Source: Pseudomonas guariconensis
GTDB taxonomy: Bacteria; Pseudomonadota; Gammaproteobacteria; Pseudomonadales; Pseudomonadaceae
Assembly: GCF_024127895.1 (NCBI RefSeq)
Contig: NZ_JAMYBK010000005.1
Location: 245,955-309,954, forward strand
DNA: 64,000 nucleotides
Reading direction: 5' to 3'
The stretch's first letter is position 1, and the number at the start of each line of letters is the position of its first letter. Shown here piece by piece: positions 28,050 to 36,988 of the stretch. Below the pieces are notes generated by a model. It had not been told where the DNA came from, ran no database searches, and was given only the letters and a program-made list of their open reading frames with translations. The translations under genes were made by a program, and so were the position numbers.

Positions 28050-29302
28050 GTGGCGACGAACCCTTCGGCGGGCCACGCCATGCCGCGGCAGACCCGCAGG
28101 CACTCAAGCGGGCCCTGCACCGTTTCGTCATCGATGCCATCGAAGACAGCGGGCGCAACCTGCTGGAGGGCGCGCGGCCGGCCCTGACCCAGTTCGTCGT
28201 GGAGCAGGTGGGCGACTATGTGGCGCGCCTGCACCTGGCCTTGTCACGCTACGAGATGGAGCGCCTGGCCGAGGAACTGGTCGACGAGCTGACCGGCTAT
28301 GGCCCGCTGGAAGTGCTGCTGCGCGATGCCAGCGTCACCGAGATCCTGGTCAACGGCCCGTACCGGGTGTTCGTCGAGCGCGCCGGGGTGCTGCAGCAGA
28401 CCGACCTGCGTTTCATCGACGCCCATCATGTGGAGCGGGTGATGCAGCGCATCCTCGCCCCGCTCGGCAGGCGCCTGGACGAGTCCTCGCCCATGGTCGA
28501 TGCGCGCCTGCCCGACGGCAGCCGGGTCAATGCCATCATCCCGCCGGTGGCGCTGGACGGCCCTTGCCTGTCGATCCGCAAGTTTCGCCAGGACATGCTC
28601 AAGAGCGCTGACCTGCTGGCCACCCGGGCCATCGACCAGGCCATCTTCGACTTCCTCGAGCGCGCCGTGGGGCGGCGCTGCAACATCCTGGTCAGCGGCG
28701 GTACCGGCACCGGCAAGACCACCCTGCTCAACATCCTCAGCCAGATGATCGCCCCCCAGGAGCGCCTGGTGACCATCGAGGACGTCGCCGAGCTGCAGTT
28801 GCACCACCCTCATGTGGTGCGCCTGGAAACCCGCCCGCCGAACGCCGAGGGCCACGGCGAGATCAAGGCCAGCGAGCTGATCCGCAATGCCCTGCGCATG
28901 CGCCCGGACCGTATCCTGCTCGGCGAGATCCGCGGCGCCGAGGTGCTCGATGTGCTCACGGCGATGAACACCGGGCACGACGGCTCGATGAGCACGGTGC
29001 ACGCCAACACCGCCCAGGACGCCCTGCTGCGGCTGGAAACGCTGGTCGGCCTGACCGGGCGGCAGGTCGCCGAGAAGACCCTGCGGCAGATGATCTGCGC
29101 GGCGCTCGACGTGGTGATCCAACTGACCCGCCTGGCCGATGGCCGGCGCTGCGTCAGCGAGGTGCTGGAAGTGGTCGGGGTGCGGGATGACGTCTATGTC
29201 ACCAATACCCTGTTCCGCCTCGACCGACGCAGCGGCGAGGGCTTCCTGCGCGAGGCGCCGAACCCGGCGGGCGCCAAGCTGCGCCATGAGGGGGTGTTGT
29301 GA
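28046..29302 (+). CDS. tadA: Tad secretion ATPase TadA/CpaF
   Basis: Cytoplasmic hexameric ATPase that powers pilus assembly. The 418-residue protein has the Walker A GGTGTGKTTLLN (~residue 218), a His-box region, Walker B RILLGEIRGAEVLD and the TVHANTAQDALLRLE segment of the type II/IV secretion ATPase family. The N-terminal CpaF domain includes LDELTGYGPLEVLLRD. ATG 28046 overlaps the tadZ stop; the 28034 start would lie within tadZ and lacks a better site. Confidence 0.96.
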   Translation: MSGDEPFGGPRHAAADPQALKRALHRFVIDAIEDSGRNLLEGARPALTQFVVEQVGDYVARLHLALSRYEMERLAEELVDELTGYGPLEVLLRDASVTEILVNGPYRVFVERAGVLQQTDLRFIDAHHVERVMQRILAPLGRRLDESSPMVDARLPDGSRVNAIIPPVALDGPCLSIRKFRQDMLKSADLLATRAIDQAIFDFLERAVGRRCNILVSGGTGTGKTTLLNILSQMIAPQERLVTIEDVAELQLHHPHVVRLETRPPNAEGHGEIKASELIRNALRMRPDRILLGEIRGAEVLDVLTAMNTGHDGSMSTVHANTAQDALLRLETLVGLTGRQVAEKTLRQMICAALDVVIQLTRLADGRRCVSEVLEVVGVRDDVYVTNTLFRLDRRSGEGFLREAPNPAGAKLRHEGVL

Positions 29303-30180
29303 TGGGGCCGTTGTTGCTCGCGCTGTCGCCGCTGTGCCTGGGCATCGCCGTGCTGCTGCTGCGTCTTGGCCTGCACAAGCGGGGCGAGGAGCGCATCCTC
29401 CAGCGCCTGGGGCGGGCCTACCAGGCCGTGCGCACGGGCAATGCCAGGCGCGACTGGCTCGACCCGCTGCTGCAGCGTGCCGGGCTGGCCCATGCCGGCT
29501 TCAGCCTGCGGCCTTGGCTGCTGGCCTGGTTCGCCCTGGTGCTGGCGGCCTGGCTGGTGTCTGGTTGGGTGGCGGCGCTGGCGCTGTTGCCGGGCATGCC
29601 GCTGCTGGCCTACCTCTACCTGCACGGGCGCTACCGCCGGCGCCTGGGGAAGATCATCGAGCAGTTGCCGGGGCTGCTGGACTACAGCGTTCGCAGCCTC
29701 AAGGCTGGGCGCACGCTGAGCGACGCGGTGCTCGGTGGTATCGACGGCACCCGCGAGCCCTTGCGCTCGGCCATGGGCCGGGTGCGGCGCAACGTGCAAC
29801 TGGGCGTGCCGCTGGAGGACGCGGCAGGTGAACTGGCCGAGCTGTACGAGCAGGACGAACTACGCCTGTTCGCCCTTGGCCTGCGTATCAACCAACACTA
29901 TGGCGGCAACGCCAGCGAGTTGCTGGAAAACCTGATCAAGCTGATCCGCGAGCGCGAGCAGGGGGCCCGGCAACTGCGGGCCATGACCGGGGAGACACGG
30001 GTAACCGCCTGGATCCTCGGTGCCTTGCCGTTGGCCATGGTCGGCTACTTCCTGCTGGGCAACCCGGGTTACCTGCTGGCCATGTGGCGTGACGACCACG
30101 GTCAGTGGATGCTGCTGTTCGCCTTCGCCCTCCAGGCCCTGGGTTGCCTGGTGCTGTGGCGCATGATGAGGCGCTTGTGA
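29302..30180 (+). CDS. tadB: Tad inner-membrane platform protein TadB
   Basis: One of two GspF-like inner-membrane proteins that anchor TadA. The 292-residue product has an N-terminal membrane helix, a pair of helices near residues 70-110 (LLAWFALVLAAWLVSGWVAA), the T2SSF domain (LLDYSVRSLKAGRTLSDAVL; RLFALGLRINQHYGGNASELL) and a C-terminal pair of helices. ATG 29302 overlaps the tadA stop by one base. Confidence 0.94.
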   Translation: MGPLLLALSPLCLGIAVLLLRLGLHKRGEERILQRLGRAYQAVRTGNARRDWLDPLLQRAGLAHAGFSLRPWLLAWFALVLAAWLVSGWVAALALLPGMPLLAYLYLHGRYRRRLGKIIEQLPGLLDYSVRSLKAGRTLSDAVLGGIDGTREPLRSAMGRVRRNVQLGVPLEDAAGELAELYEQDELRLFALGLRINQHYGGNASELLENLIKLIREREQGARQLRAMTGETRVTAWILGALPLAMVGYFLLGNPGYLLAMWRDDHGQWMLLFAFALQALGCLVLWRMMRRL

Positions 30181-30182
30181 AC

Positions 30183-31070
30183 ATGGCCTTGCTGCTGTGC
30201 GCCCTGTGCCTGTTCGTGGCGTCCGCGCTGCTGGGCCTGCAGGCGGCGCGCCAGTGGCGCGCCCGGCAATTGGTCGCACGCCGCCTGCAAGGGCAGATGG
30301 CACGGGAGGAGCGCCTGGGGGACTGGTTGCACTGGTTGGGTAGCACGGCACTGGGGCGACGTTTGCAGACACTCGACGGCGAGACCCAGGCCCTGCTCGA
30401 CCGGGTCGGTTGGCGGCGCAGCCGTCAGCGGGCGTTGTTCGCCGCCGTGCAGCTGGGGCTGCCGTTGCTGGCCGTGGGGATGACGTTGCTGTTGCAGCAT
30501 GGCCTGGTGGGCGAAGGCCCAGGGCACTGGCTGGTGCTGCCCTTGTGCGCCCTGGGTGTCGGCTACCTGTTGCCCAAGCGCCTGCTGGCGGTGGCGGCGC
30601 AGCGGCGTCAGCAGCGCATTGCCCTGGAGGTCAGCCTGCTGATCCCGTTGCTGCGCATCCTGTTCGAGACTGGGCTTGCGGTCGAGCAGGCCTTGCGGGT
30701 GCTGAGCCAGGAGGGCCGCGGCCTGCTGCCGGAGATCAGCGAGGAGCTGCGCCTGGTACTGCAGCGGGTGGATTCGGGCCTTGCCCTGGGGCCGGAGCTG
30801 GAAAAGAGCGCCCACCTGCTGGCGGTGGACGAATTCATCGATACCTGCGTGATCCTGCGGCAGTTGCTGGTGCAAGGCAGCGGCGGGATGAAATCGCTGC
30901 AGGCGCTCAAGGCATTGCTCGACGACCGCCGCCTGACCCGCTTGCAGGAGCGGGTGTCGAAGATGTCGGCGAAGATGTCGGCGGTGATGATGCTGTTCTT
31001 GTTCCCGGCCTTGCTCATCGTCCTGGCCGGGCCGGGCTTTACCGCGCTGGCGCGGGCCTTGGGATCCTGA
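30183..31070 (+). CDS. tadC: Tad inner-membrane platform protein TadC
   Basis: Partner of TadB. The 295-residue protein starts with a membrane helix (LLLCALCLFVASALLGL) and has two central helices, the T2SSF domain (LLIPLLRILFETGLAVEQAL; TCVILRQLLVQGSGGMKSL) and a final helix (MMLFLFPALLIVLAGPGF). ATG 30183 begins 2 bp after the tadB stop; the open frame extends back into tadB to 30105 but that part is out of character. Confidence 0.94.
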   Translation: MALLLCALCLFVASALLGLQAARQWRARQLVARRLQGQMAREERLGDWLHWLGSTALGRRLQTLDGETQALLDRVGWRRSRQRALFAAVQLGLPLLAVGMTLLLQHGLVGEGPGHWLVLPLCALGVGYLLPKRLLAVAAQRRQQRIALEVSLLIPLLRILFETGLAVEQALRVLSQEGRGLLPEISEELRLVLQRVDSGLALGPELEKSAHLLAVDEFIDTCVILRQLLVQGSGGMKSLQALKALLDDRRLTRLQERVSKMSAKMSAVMMLFLFPALLIVLAGPGFTALARALGS

Positions 31071-31085
31071 AGGGAGGGGAGGCGG

Positions 31086-31763
31086 ATGAAAGCGCTGTTG
31101 TTGTTCACCGGGTTGTTGCTGCTCGCCGGTTGCGCCGGCCAGCCACCTGATGGCCTGGCCCGGCTGCTGGGCGCTGCCCAGTGCGGCAAGCCGGACGCCA
31201 ACCAGCAGTTGGCCCTGAACCTGGCGGATGAAATGCTCAACGAAGGCCGGCCCCATGCCAGCCTGGCGCACCTGCAGCAGTTGCCGGATGCGCTCGACCA
31301 GGTGCGCCTGCGCAAGGCCAAGGTCTTGCGCTTGCTCGGGCGCAGCGAGGCCGAGCCGCTGTACCGTGGCTTGCTCGGTGGTTGCCTGGCGGCCGAGGGC
31401 GAGCATGGCCTTGGCCAGCTCGCCTCGGCCCGGGGCGACGATGCCCAGGCCCTGCGTCACCTGCAGCGGGCCGTGCGCCTGGCGCCGACCGACGAGAAGG
31501 TGCGCAACGACCTGGGCGTGGTGTTGATGCACCTGGGCGATCACGAGCAGGCGCGTTTCGAGTTTCTCACCGCGATCGAACTGAAGGACGACAACACGCT
31601 GCCGGCGGTCAACCTGGTGACCCTCGCGCTGGTCCAGGACAACTGGCAGCAGGCTGCCGACCTGGTGGCCCGGTTGCGGCTCAGGCCCGAACAGTTCGCC
31701 GAGGCCCAGGCCCGGGCGACGCAGTTGAAGACGAGCGGGCGTGGCGCGACGCCGCTCGGTTGA
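31086..31763 (+). CDS. tadD: Tad pilotin-like TPR lipoprotein TadD
   Basis: Outer-membrane lipoprotein with tetratricopeptide repeats, thought to help place or stabilise the secretin. The 225-residue product has a lipobox LLLAGC (Cys ~17). At least two TPR-type helical repeats follow, the clearest being DDAQALRHLQRAVRLAPTDE and the following NDLGVVLMHLGDHEQARFEF. GGGAGG precedes the ATG. It ends the core tad operon, 20 bp before the DUF3613 gene. Confidence 0.92.
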   Translation: MKALLLFTGLLLLAGCAGQPPDGLARLLGAAQCGKPDANQQLALNLADEMLNEGRPHASLAHLQQLPDALDQVRLRKAKVLRLLGRSEAEPLYRGLLGGCLAAEGEHGLGQLASARGDDAQALRHLQRAVRLAPTDEKVRNDLGVVLMHLGDHEQARFEFLTAIELKDDNTLPAVNLVTLALVQDNWQQAADLVARLRLRPEQFAEAQARATQLKTSGRGATPLG

Positions 31764-31783
31764 ATCCAAGGGAGGAGATGCCC

Positions 31784-32029
31784 ATGCTCAAGTGCGTGAT
31801 CCTGTTGGTCGGCCTTGCCGGCCCCCTGGCAGCGTTGGCCGAGGAGCCGGCGCAGACGGCCACCGAAGCGCTCTTGCAGGTGCAGGCGAGCAACCAGCAG
31901 GCCTCGCCGACGCCACAGGTGCAGACCGCCCGGGAGCGGGAGCAGGCCCTGCAGCGCTGGCTGGACAGCTACAAGTACCCGATCCCCGAGGTTTTCCGCT
32001 GGCAGTCGGTTGGTTCGTCGGGTGACTGA
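31784..32029 (+). CDS. Small secreted DUF3613 protein
   Basis: An 81-residue protein with a signal peptide (LLVGLAGPLAALA) and a short mature region ending in a conserved-looking segment QRWLDSYKYPIPEVFRW. I recognise it as DUF3613, a family found beside Tad loci in proteobacteria; its role is unknown. ATG 31784 has GGAGGA 7 bases upstream (31771-31776); ATG 31778 is too close to that site. It is the last gene of the operon and is followed by a REP array. Confidence 0.82.
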   Translation: MLKCVILLVGLAGPLAALAEEPAQTATEALLQVQASNQQASPTPQVQTAREREQALQRWLDSYKYPIPEVFRWQSVGSSGD

Positions 32030-32458
32030 GCTGGCTCATCTGGGACTGCTTCGCGCCCCATCGCCGGCAAGCCGGCTTCTGCGTCGATCTCAAGAGCGGC
32101 GCGGGCTCTATGGGAAATCTGGGAACAGAGACCGAAAGAGCAACGGGACCCTGTGGGAGCGGGCTTGCCCGCGAAAAGGGCGCCGCCATGCTAGTAATGC
32201 TGTTCACTTAAGCCATTGGGGCCGCCTTGCGGCCCTTCGCGGGCAAGCCCGCTCCCACAGGGGCCGCGTAAAGCCACTATCAGTTCTCTGCGTGACAGCG
32301 CAGCCCAAAGGCTGGGTAATCTCCTACAAGTACGCTGCAAACCTCAAGGAATGCACGATCCTGTGGGAGCGGGCTTGCCCGCGAAGGGCTGCAAGGCAGC
32401 CCCAATCGATGTCACATCAGACTTAAGTGAACAGCATCAGCCGCCGTGCCAGGGGCTT
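32030..32458. repeat. Gene-free REP array bounded by inverted repeats
   Basis: 429 bp without a gene. REP copies lie at about 32049-32076 (CGCCGGCAAGCCGGC type), 32151-32176 (CTGTGGGAGCGGGCTTGCCC type), 32233-32261 (inverted) and 32361-32386. The inverted and last copies lie between exact 16-bp inverted repeats, ATGCTGTTCACTTAAG at 32197-32212 and its complement at 32422-32437, enclosing ~240 bp. A GGGCTGC-AAG-GCAGCCC hairpin follows the last REP. No open frame here looks coding. Confidence 0.85.
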
Positions 32459-33235
32459 TCAATGGGCCGTAAAGCGCTGGTGCACCGGTGACGAACGCGG
32501 CGTCAGCGCCAGGGCCAGTTGGGTACGGTTGTGCATGTGGGTCAGGCGCAGGACCTGGGACACGTAGAGCTTGACCGTGTTCTCGGTGATGCCCAGCTCG
32601 CAGGCGATCTGGTAGTTGGTCTTGCCCTTGCTCACCAGCCTGGCGACTTCCAGCTGGCGCGGCGAGAGCTTCTCGAAGTTCGGCGGCAGTTCGGCCTCGG
32701 CCTCCTCGGGATCGCCGGCACGGCGCTGCACACCCAGGCCACGGGCCTTTTCCAGGTCGTGGTAGAGATCGTCGATGGACTCGGCCAGCTCCTGCAGGCG
32801 TTGGTTCAGCTTGCCCAGCTCACGCAGGTTGCGCTGGCGCTCCAGCAGCGCCTGCTCCTGGCGGCGCACGCCCTCGAGCAGCTCGTCCAGGTCGATGGGC
32901 TTCTGGTAGTAGTCGGCGAAACCTTCGCGCAAGGCGCGGATGACATCCTGCTTTTCGGCCCGCCCGGTGAGCATGATCGCCTCGAACATGCGCCGGCGCC
33001 CGGACAGCGCTTTCAGCATGCGGACCAGCTCGATCCCATCGCGTCCGGGCAGGTGCAGGTCGCACAGCACCAGGCCAATGCCGTCATCGGCCTGGTAGCG
33101 CTCGATGGCCTGCTCCGTGGAATGGGCCGGGACGCAGCCGTAGCCCTGGTACTCGAGAAATTCACACAACTGCTCGACGATCAACGCCTGGCCGTCGACG
33201 ACCAGTAGCTTCACCTCACTGATGGATTTGTTCAC
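32459..33235 (-). CDS. pprB: LuxR-type response regulator PprB
   Basis: Output regulator of the PprA-PprB system, which in P. aeruginosa switches on Flp pili and related surface factors. The 258-residue protein has a receiver domain with the phospho-acceptor Asp in LVLCDLHLPGRDG (~residue 58) and YYQKPIDLDELL. A coiled-coil linker (~125-165) precedes a C-terminal LuxR helix-turn-helix (LSPRQLEVARLVSKGKTNYQ; ENTVKLYVSQVL). The start is a GTG at 33235 with GGGAG 7 bases upstream. It lies between the tad operon and the divergent fppA/tadF region, as in P. aeruginosa. Confidence 0.92.
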   Translation of the reverse strand: MNKSISEVKLLVVDGQALIVEQLCEFLEYQGYGCVPAHSTEQAIERYQADDGIGLVLCDLHLPGRDGIELVRMLKALSGRRRMFEAIMLTGRAEKQDVIRALREGFADYYQKPIDLDELLEGVRRQEQALLERQRNLRELGKLNQRLQELAESIDDLYHDLEKARGLGVQRRAGDPEEAEAELPPNFEKLSPRQLEVARLVSKGKTNYQIACELGITENTVKLYVSQVLRLTHMHNRTQLALALTPRSSPVHQRFTAH

Positions 33236-33356
33236 GATCGACTCCCTGTTCGACTCGGTCCTGCTCCTGGGCCAGAGAGACTGGCCGCTAAAGACACTAG
33301 TCGCACTTTGCGAGTATGTACACGGGCTGTACGACGAATCTGGACCGAGTAGTCAT

Positions 33357-33827
33357 TTACGGGATCCAGACGGCCGTCAGCAGGAAGCCCGCCAGCACGA
33401 AAGGCGCGAACGGTTGCTTCTCGTCGACCTCTTCGGCCAGTTGCTGCAAGCGTTTCCTCACCTTGGGGCTGAGCAAGGCCAGCAGGCGACGCCTGGCGAG
33501 CATCCAGGCCAGCACGGTGATGCCGGCGCCGATGAAGGTGCCGAGCACGTACTGGTGGCTGGTGGCCAGGGCCAGGGCGCCCATCAGCTTGACGTCGCCG
33601 GCGCCGAAACGGCCAAGCATGTAGCCGGGCAGGGTAAGCAGCATGACGATGGCCAGCGCCCAGCCGGCATCGCTGGGATCGGCGCCGATCCAGCTGTGGC
33701 CGGTGGCGAACAGCCAGGCCAGCGCAGCTGCGGCGACACCCAGTGTCAGGGCGTTGGAAAGCTGTCGTTCACGGATATCTTGTTCGGTGCACAAGGCAAG
33801 CCACATCAGGAGAACAATGCTTTGCAT
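33357..33827 (-). CDS. fppA: Type IVb prepilin peptidase
   Basis: Inner-membrane aspartyl protease that cleaves the Flp leader and the TadE/F/G pseudopilins. The 156-residue protein has several hydrophobic segments and the two catalytic aspartates: one in EQDIRERQLSN, the other in GRFGAGDVKLMGAL (the GxGD motif). It lacks the methylase domain of PilD, as expected for the short CpaA/TadV class. ATG 33827 has GGGATGG upstream; TTG 33833 is the alternative. Divergent from tadF. Confidence 0.92.
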   Translation of the reverse strand: MQSIVLLMWLALCTEQDIRERQLSNALTLGVAAAALAWLFATGHSWIGADPSDAGWALAIVMLLTLPGYMLGRFGAGDVKLMGALALATSHQYVLGTFIGAGITVLAWMLARRRLLALLSPKVRKRLQQLAEEVDEKQPFAPFVLAGFLLTAVWIP

Positions 33828-33902
33828 TGGCAAATTGCCATCCCTATTCGTTGAACGGTTCTATGCTGTCAGTCAGGTGTCATAGTCAGGGTAGACGCGA
33901 AC

Positions 33903-34346
33903 ATGAAAGCAAGCCTGGCGGGACGGCAAAAAGGTGCGGCAGCCATCGAGTTCGTCGCCGTTTTCATGGTGTTTTTCGCGGTGTTCTATGGCTTGGTCAG
34001 CCATGCGTTGCCGATGCTGATGTTGCAGTCGTTCAACCAGGCCAGCAGCGAGGCGGTGCGTCGCTGCGTGGCGCTCGACCCGGGCGGCGAGCATTACCGA
34101 AGCGACGTCGACAGCCTGGCCCGGGAGGTGGTCGGGCAGCAACTGGCCTGGATGCCGGCGGCCCTGGGTTTCAGCGTCGTCACCGATACGAAGGTCACCT
34201 GGAGCGGCGACAACCTGCTGACCGTCTCGATCGACTACCCTCGCGAGCGCCTGGTCCGCGTACTGCCGGTGCTGGTGCTGCCCTTGATCGGTGAGGTGCC
34301 ACGCCTGCCCGAACGCCTGCAGGCCGAAGCGAGCCTGCAACTGTGA
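33903..34346 (+). CDS. tadF: TadF/TadE-like pseudopilin
   Basis: Minor pseudopilin of the Tad system. The 147-residue product starts with a short basic leader and the TadE-type site GAAAIEFVAVFMVFFAVFYG, a prepilin-like hydrophobic helix cleavable by FppA. The remainder is a periplasmic domain without cysteine pairs. Its stop overlaps the pprA GTG start by 3 shared bases (GTGA), so it is coupled to the sensor kinase gene. Confidence 0.87.
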   Translation: MKASLAGRQKGAAAIEFVAVFMVFFAVFYGLVSHALPMLMLQSFNQASSEAVRRCVALDPGGEHYRSDVDSLAREVVGQQLAWMPAALGFSVVTDTKVTWSGDNLLTVSIDYPRERLVRVLPVLVLPLIGEVPRLPERLQAEASLQL

Positions 34347-36988
34347 GCGGCCTGTTCGATCGCTGGCGTGCGGCGCCACCGAGCGCGCACGAGGCCGAGG
34401 TGCCACTGGCGGTGGGCCTGCAACTGTGGCTCGATGCCCAGGGCGCGGTGCAGCGTCTGTCTGGCCCGTTGCGTACCCTGCTGGCCTTGCCCGCCCACGG
34501 TGGCGGGCGGGTGCATGACTACCTGGAGCGGCACAGCTGGCTGGTGCTCGAAGGCGAGCCGGCCGACTGGCAGGGGCTACCCCTGGACCTGGATTTCCAC
34601 ACCGTCATGGGGCATCCCCTGCACACCCGTGGTTGGCTGATGCGCCACGGTGACGGTTGGTTGCTGCAACTGTTCGATATTGGCGACCTGTTGCTCGAGC
34701 GTGCCCACGCCAATGAGCAGCAAGGCCTGCGACAACTGGCGGGAGAGGTCGGCCGCGCCGTGCGCGAATGCGGCGAGGAGCACCTGGCACAGTGCGTGGT
34801 GGAGCAGTTACAGCGTCTGGCTGAGTGCTGGCATGCCCCGGCGTTGCGCCTGGTGCTGCGCGAGCCGGCTGGCTGGCGCAGCTTCGCCAGCAACGACGCC
34901 GACTGGCCCTGGCCCGAAGACACGCGCCTGCAACCTTGGTTGACGCGGTTGCCGGCCCAGGCGTTGCTCGACAGCCGCGAGCATCCCGAACTGCTGGCGC
35001 TGTGCGGGGGTGTCTCGCTGTTCCTGCTGCCTTACTGCCAGGGGGCTGAGGCCGAGGCCTGGCTGCTGTGCGCCGGTGCCCAGGCGCTGCCGCAGACAGC
35101 GGCGGCGCAGGGGCTGCTGCAGGCTCTGGTCGAGCCGTTGCTGGGCCGTCATCGGCAGGCCCAGCTGCTGCGCCAGACCCACCACCTGGAGGCGTTGCAG
35201 CAACAGCTGGGGGCGGGGTGGTGGGCGTGGCCGCTGCACGGCCCCCTGCATCTGGATCCGTACCTCGCTGCCAGCCTGGGCCTGGTGCGTGAACCGAGCC
35301 TTGAGCAATGGCTGGCACGTGTGCACCCGGCGGATCGTGAAGCGGCGCAACTGGCACTGGAGCAGGCCCGCAGCAGCGGGGAACTGAGCCTGAGCCTGCG
35401 CGTGCCGGGCGACGATGCCCTGGCGGCGCCACGTTGGTTCCATTGGGTCGGGCGCTTGCAGGGGCGGCAGTTGCGCGGCTTCTTGCTCGATATCAGCGCA
35501 CTCAAGGCGCAGGAGCTCCAGGCCGGTGCTGCGCGGGCACGGCTGGAGAACCTGATCGCCAGTTCGCCGGCGGTGATCTACATCCAGCGTTACGCCGACG
35601 GTGCGCTGTACAGCGAGTTCTTCAGTGCCAGCCTGATGCCGCTGCTCGGTTGGGCAGCGGACAGCGAGCAGGCACACCAGCCTGGCCTGGCGGTGCATCC
35701 GGACGATCGCTCGCTGTGGCTGGAGCGTACCCGCAGCTTGTTGCGCGATGGCCAGGCGCGCTGCCGCTACCGCCTGCGTGACAGCCGGGGCGGCTATCAC
35801 TGGGTGCTGGACGAGGCACGCCTGCTGCGCAACGATCTCGGCCAGCCGCTGGAGGTGGTCGGCCTGTGGTTGGATGTCAGCGAGGCGACCGAGGCCGCCG
35901 AGCGGGTGCGCCAGAGCGAGGAACGCTATCGGGTGCTGGTGGAGGATTCGCCGGCGATGATCTGCCGCTACCGCCCGGACCTGGCCCTGCTGTTCGGCAA
36001 CCGGCCGCTGGCCGACTGCCTGCGCTGCACGCCGGAGCAACTGCTGGGTATGAACCTCGGGCAGTGGATGTCCGATACACAGCGTGGCGAGTTCCTCCAG
36101 CGGCTCCAGGCCCTGACCCCCGAGCAGCCGGTGAGCAGTGCGCAGGTCTGCCTGCAGCTGCCTGGCCACGAGCATGCCTGGTGGGTCTGGGCCGACCGTG
36201 GCCTGTTCGACGACCAGGGCCGGTTGTTGGAGGTGCAGGCGGTGGCGCGTGACAACACCGAGGTCCGACGCAGCCAGCGCCAGCTCCTGCAAGGCGCCAA
36301 GATGGCGACCCTCGGCGAGCTGACCACCGGGTTGCTGCACGAGATCAACCAGCCCCTCAACGTCATGCGCATGGCCACGGTCAATGCCTTGAAACGGTTG
36401 GACAACGGCGCCGTCGAGCCGGCCTACCTGCAAGACAAGCTGCGCCGCATCGAAGCCCAGGTCGAACGCACGGCACGGTTGGTCGACCACATGCGGGTGT
36501 TCGGACGTCGCTCCGAGGTCGAGCGCCAGCGTTTCAGTGCCTGGGCGGCGGTGGAAGGGGCGGTGGCCCTGCTCGACGAAGGGCTGCGCGGCAAGGGGGT
36601 GACCCTGCGCATCGAGCCTCCGCAGCAGCAGCCGCTGGTGCTGGGGCACCAGGATCAGCTCGAACAGGTGTTGATCAACCTGATGGTCAATGCCCGTGAC
36701 GCGCTGCTCGAACAGCGCCGGGACGCGCCGTGGATCTGCATGCGCCAGTCGTTGCAGCCCGGGGAGTTGTGCCTGTGGGTGGAAGACAACGGCGGCGGTA
36801 TCGATCCCCAGTTGCAGGCACGGATCTTCGAGCCTTTCTTCACCACCAAGCCGGCCGGTGTCGGCACGGGCCTGGGGTTGTCGGTGAGCCATGGCATCGT
36901 CGAGGGCATGGGCGGCAGCCTGAGCGTGGCCAATGGCGCCGAGGGGGCGTGTTTTCGGATCAGCCTGCCGCTTCACTGCACCAGTTGA
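34343..36988 (+). CDS. pprA: PAS sensor histidine kinase PprA
   Basis: Sensor partner of PprB. The 881-residue protein shows no membrane helix, so it should be cytosolic. The N-terminal ~370 residues form one or more sensory regions, then three PAS-type modules (around 375-430, 400-520 and 525-640; e.g. RYRVLVEDSPAMICRYRPD). The HisKA phospho-accepting His is in GELTTGLLHEINQPLNV (~residue 668), and an HATPase domain follows (NLMVNARDALLEQ; WVEDNGGGIDP; GVGTGLGLSVSHGIVEGMGG). GTG start overlapping tadF. The signal sensed is unknown. Confidence 0.92.
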   Translation: MSGLFDRWRAAPPSAHEAEVPLAVGLQLWLDAQGAVQRLSGPLRTLLALPAHGGGRVHDYLERHSWLVLEGEPADWQGLPLDLDFHTVMGHPLHTRGWLMRHGDGWLLQLFDIGDLLLERAHANEQQGLRQLAGEVGRAVRECGEEHLAQCVVEQLQRLAECWHAPALRLVLREPAGWRSFASNDADWPWPEDTRLQPWLTRLPAQALLDSREHPELLALCGGVSLFLLPYCQGAEAEAWLLCAGAQALPQTAAAQGLLQALVEPLLGRHRQAQLLRQTHHLEALQQQLGAGWWAWPLHGPLHLDPYLAASLGLVREPSLEQWLARVHPADREAAQLALEQARSSGELSLSLRVPGDDALAAPRWFHWVGRLQGRQLRGFLLDISALKAQELQAGAARARLENLIASSPAVIYIQRYADGALYSEFFSASLMPLLGWAADSEQAHQPGLAVHPDDRSLWLERTRSLLRDGQARCRYRLRDSRGGYHWVLDEARLLRNDLGQPLEVVGLWLDVSEATEAAERVRQSEERYRVLVEDSPAMICRYRPDLALLFGNRPLADCLRCTPEQLLGMNLGQWMSDTQRGEFLQRLQALTPEQPVSSAQVCLQLPGHEHAWWVWADRGLFDDQGRLLEVQAVARDNTEVRRSQRQLLQGAKMATLGELTTGLLHEINQPLNVMRMATVNALKRLDNGAVEPAYLQDKLRRIEAQVERTARLVDHMRVFGRRSEVERQRFSAWAAVEGAVALLDEGLRGKGVTLRIEPPQQQPLVLGHQDQLEQVLINLMVNARDALLEQRRDAPWICMRQSLQPGELCLWVEDNGGGIDPQLQARIFEPFFTTKPAGVGTGLGLSVSHGIVEGMGGSLSVANGAEGACFRISLPLHCTS

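Noticed and set aside
31741..32025. A 94-residue frame overlapping the DUF3613 gene
   Set aside because: It is out of frame with the signal peptide and lacks a ribosome site; the DUF3613 frame has both.
32030..32458. CRISPR-like repeats
   Set aside because: The repeated units are palindromic REPs in alternating orientation with no regular spacers and no cas genes.
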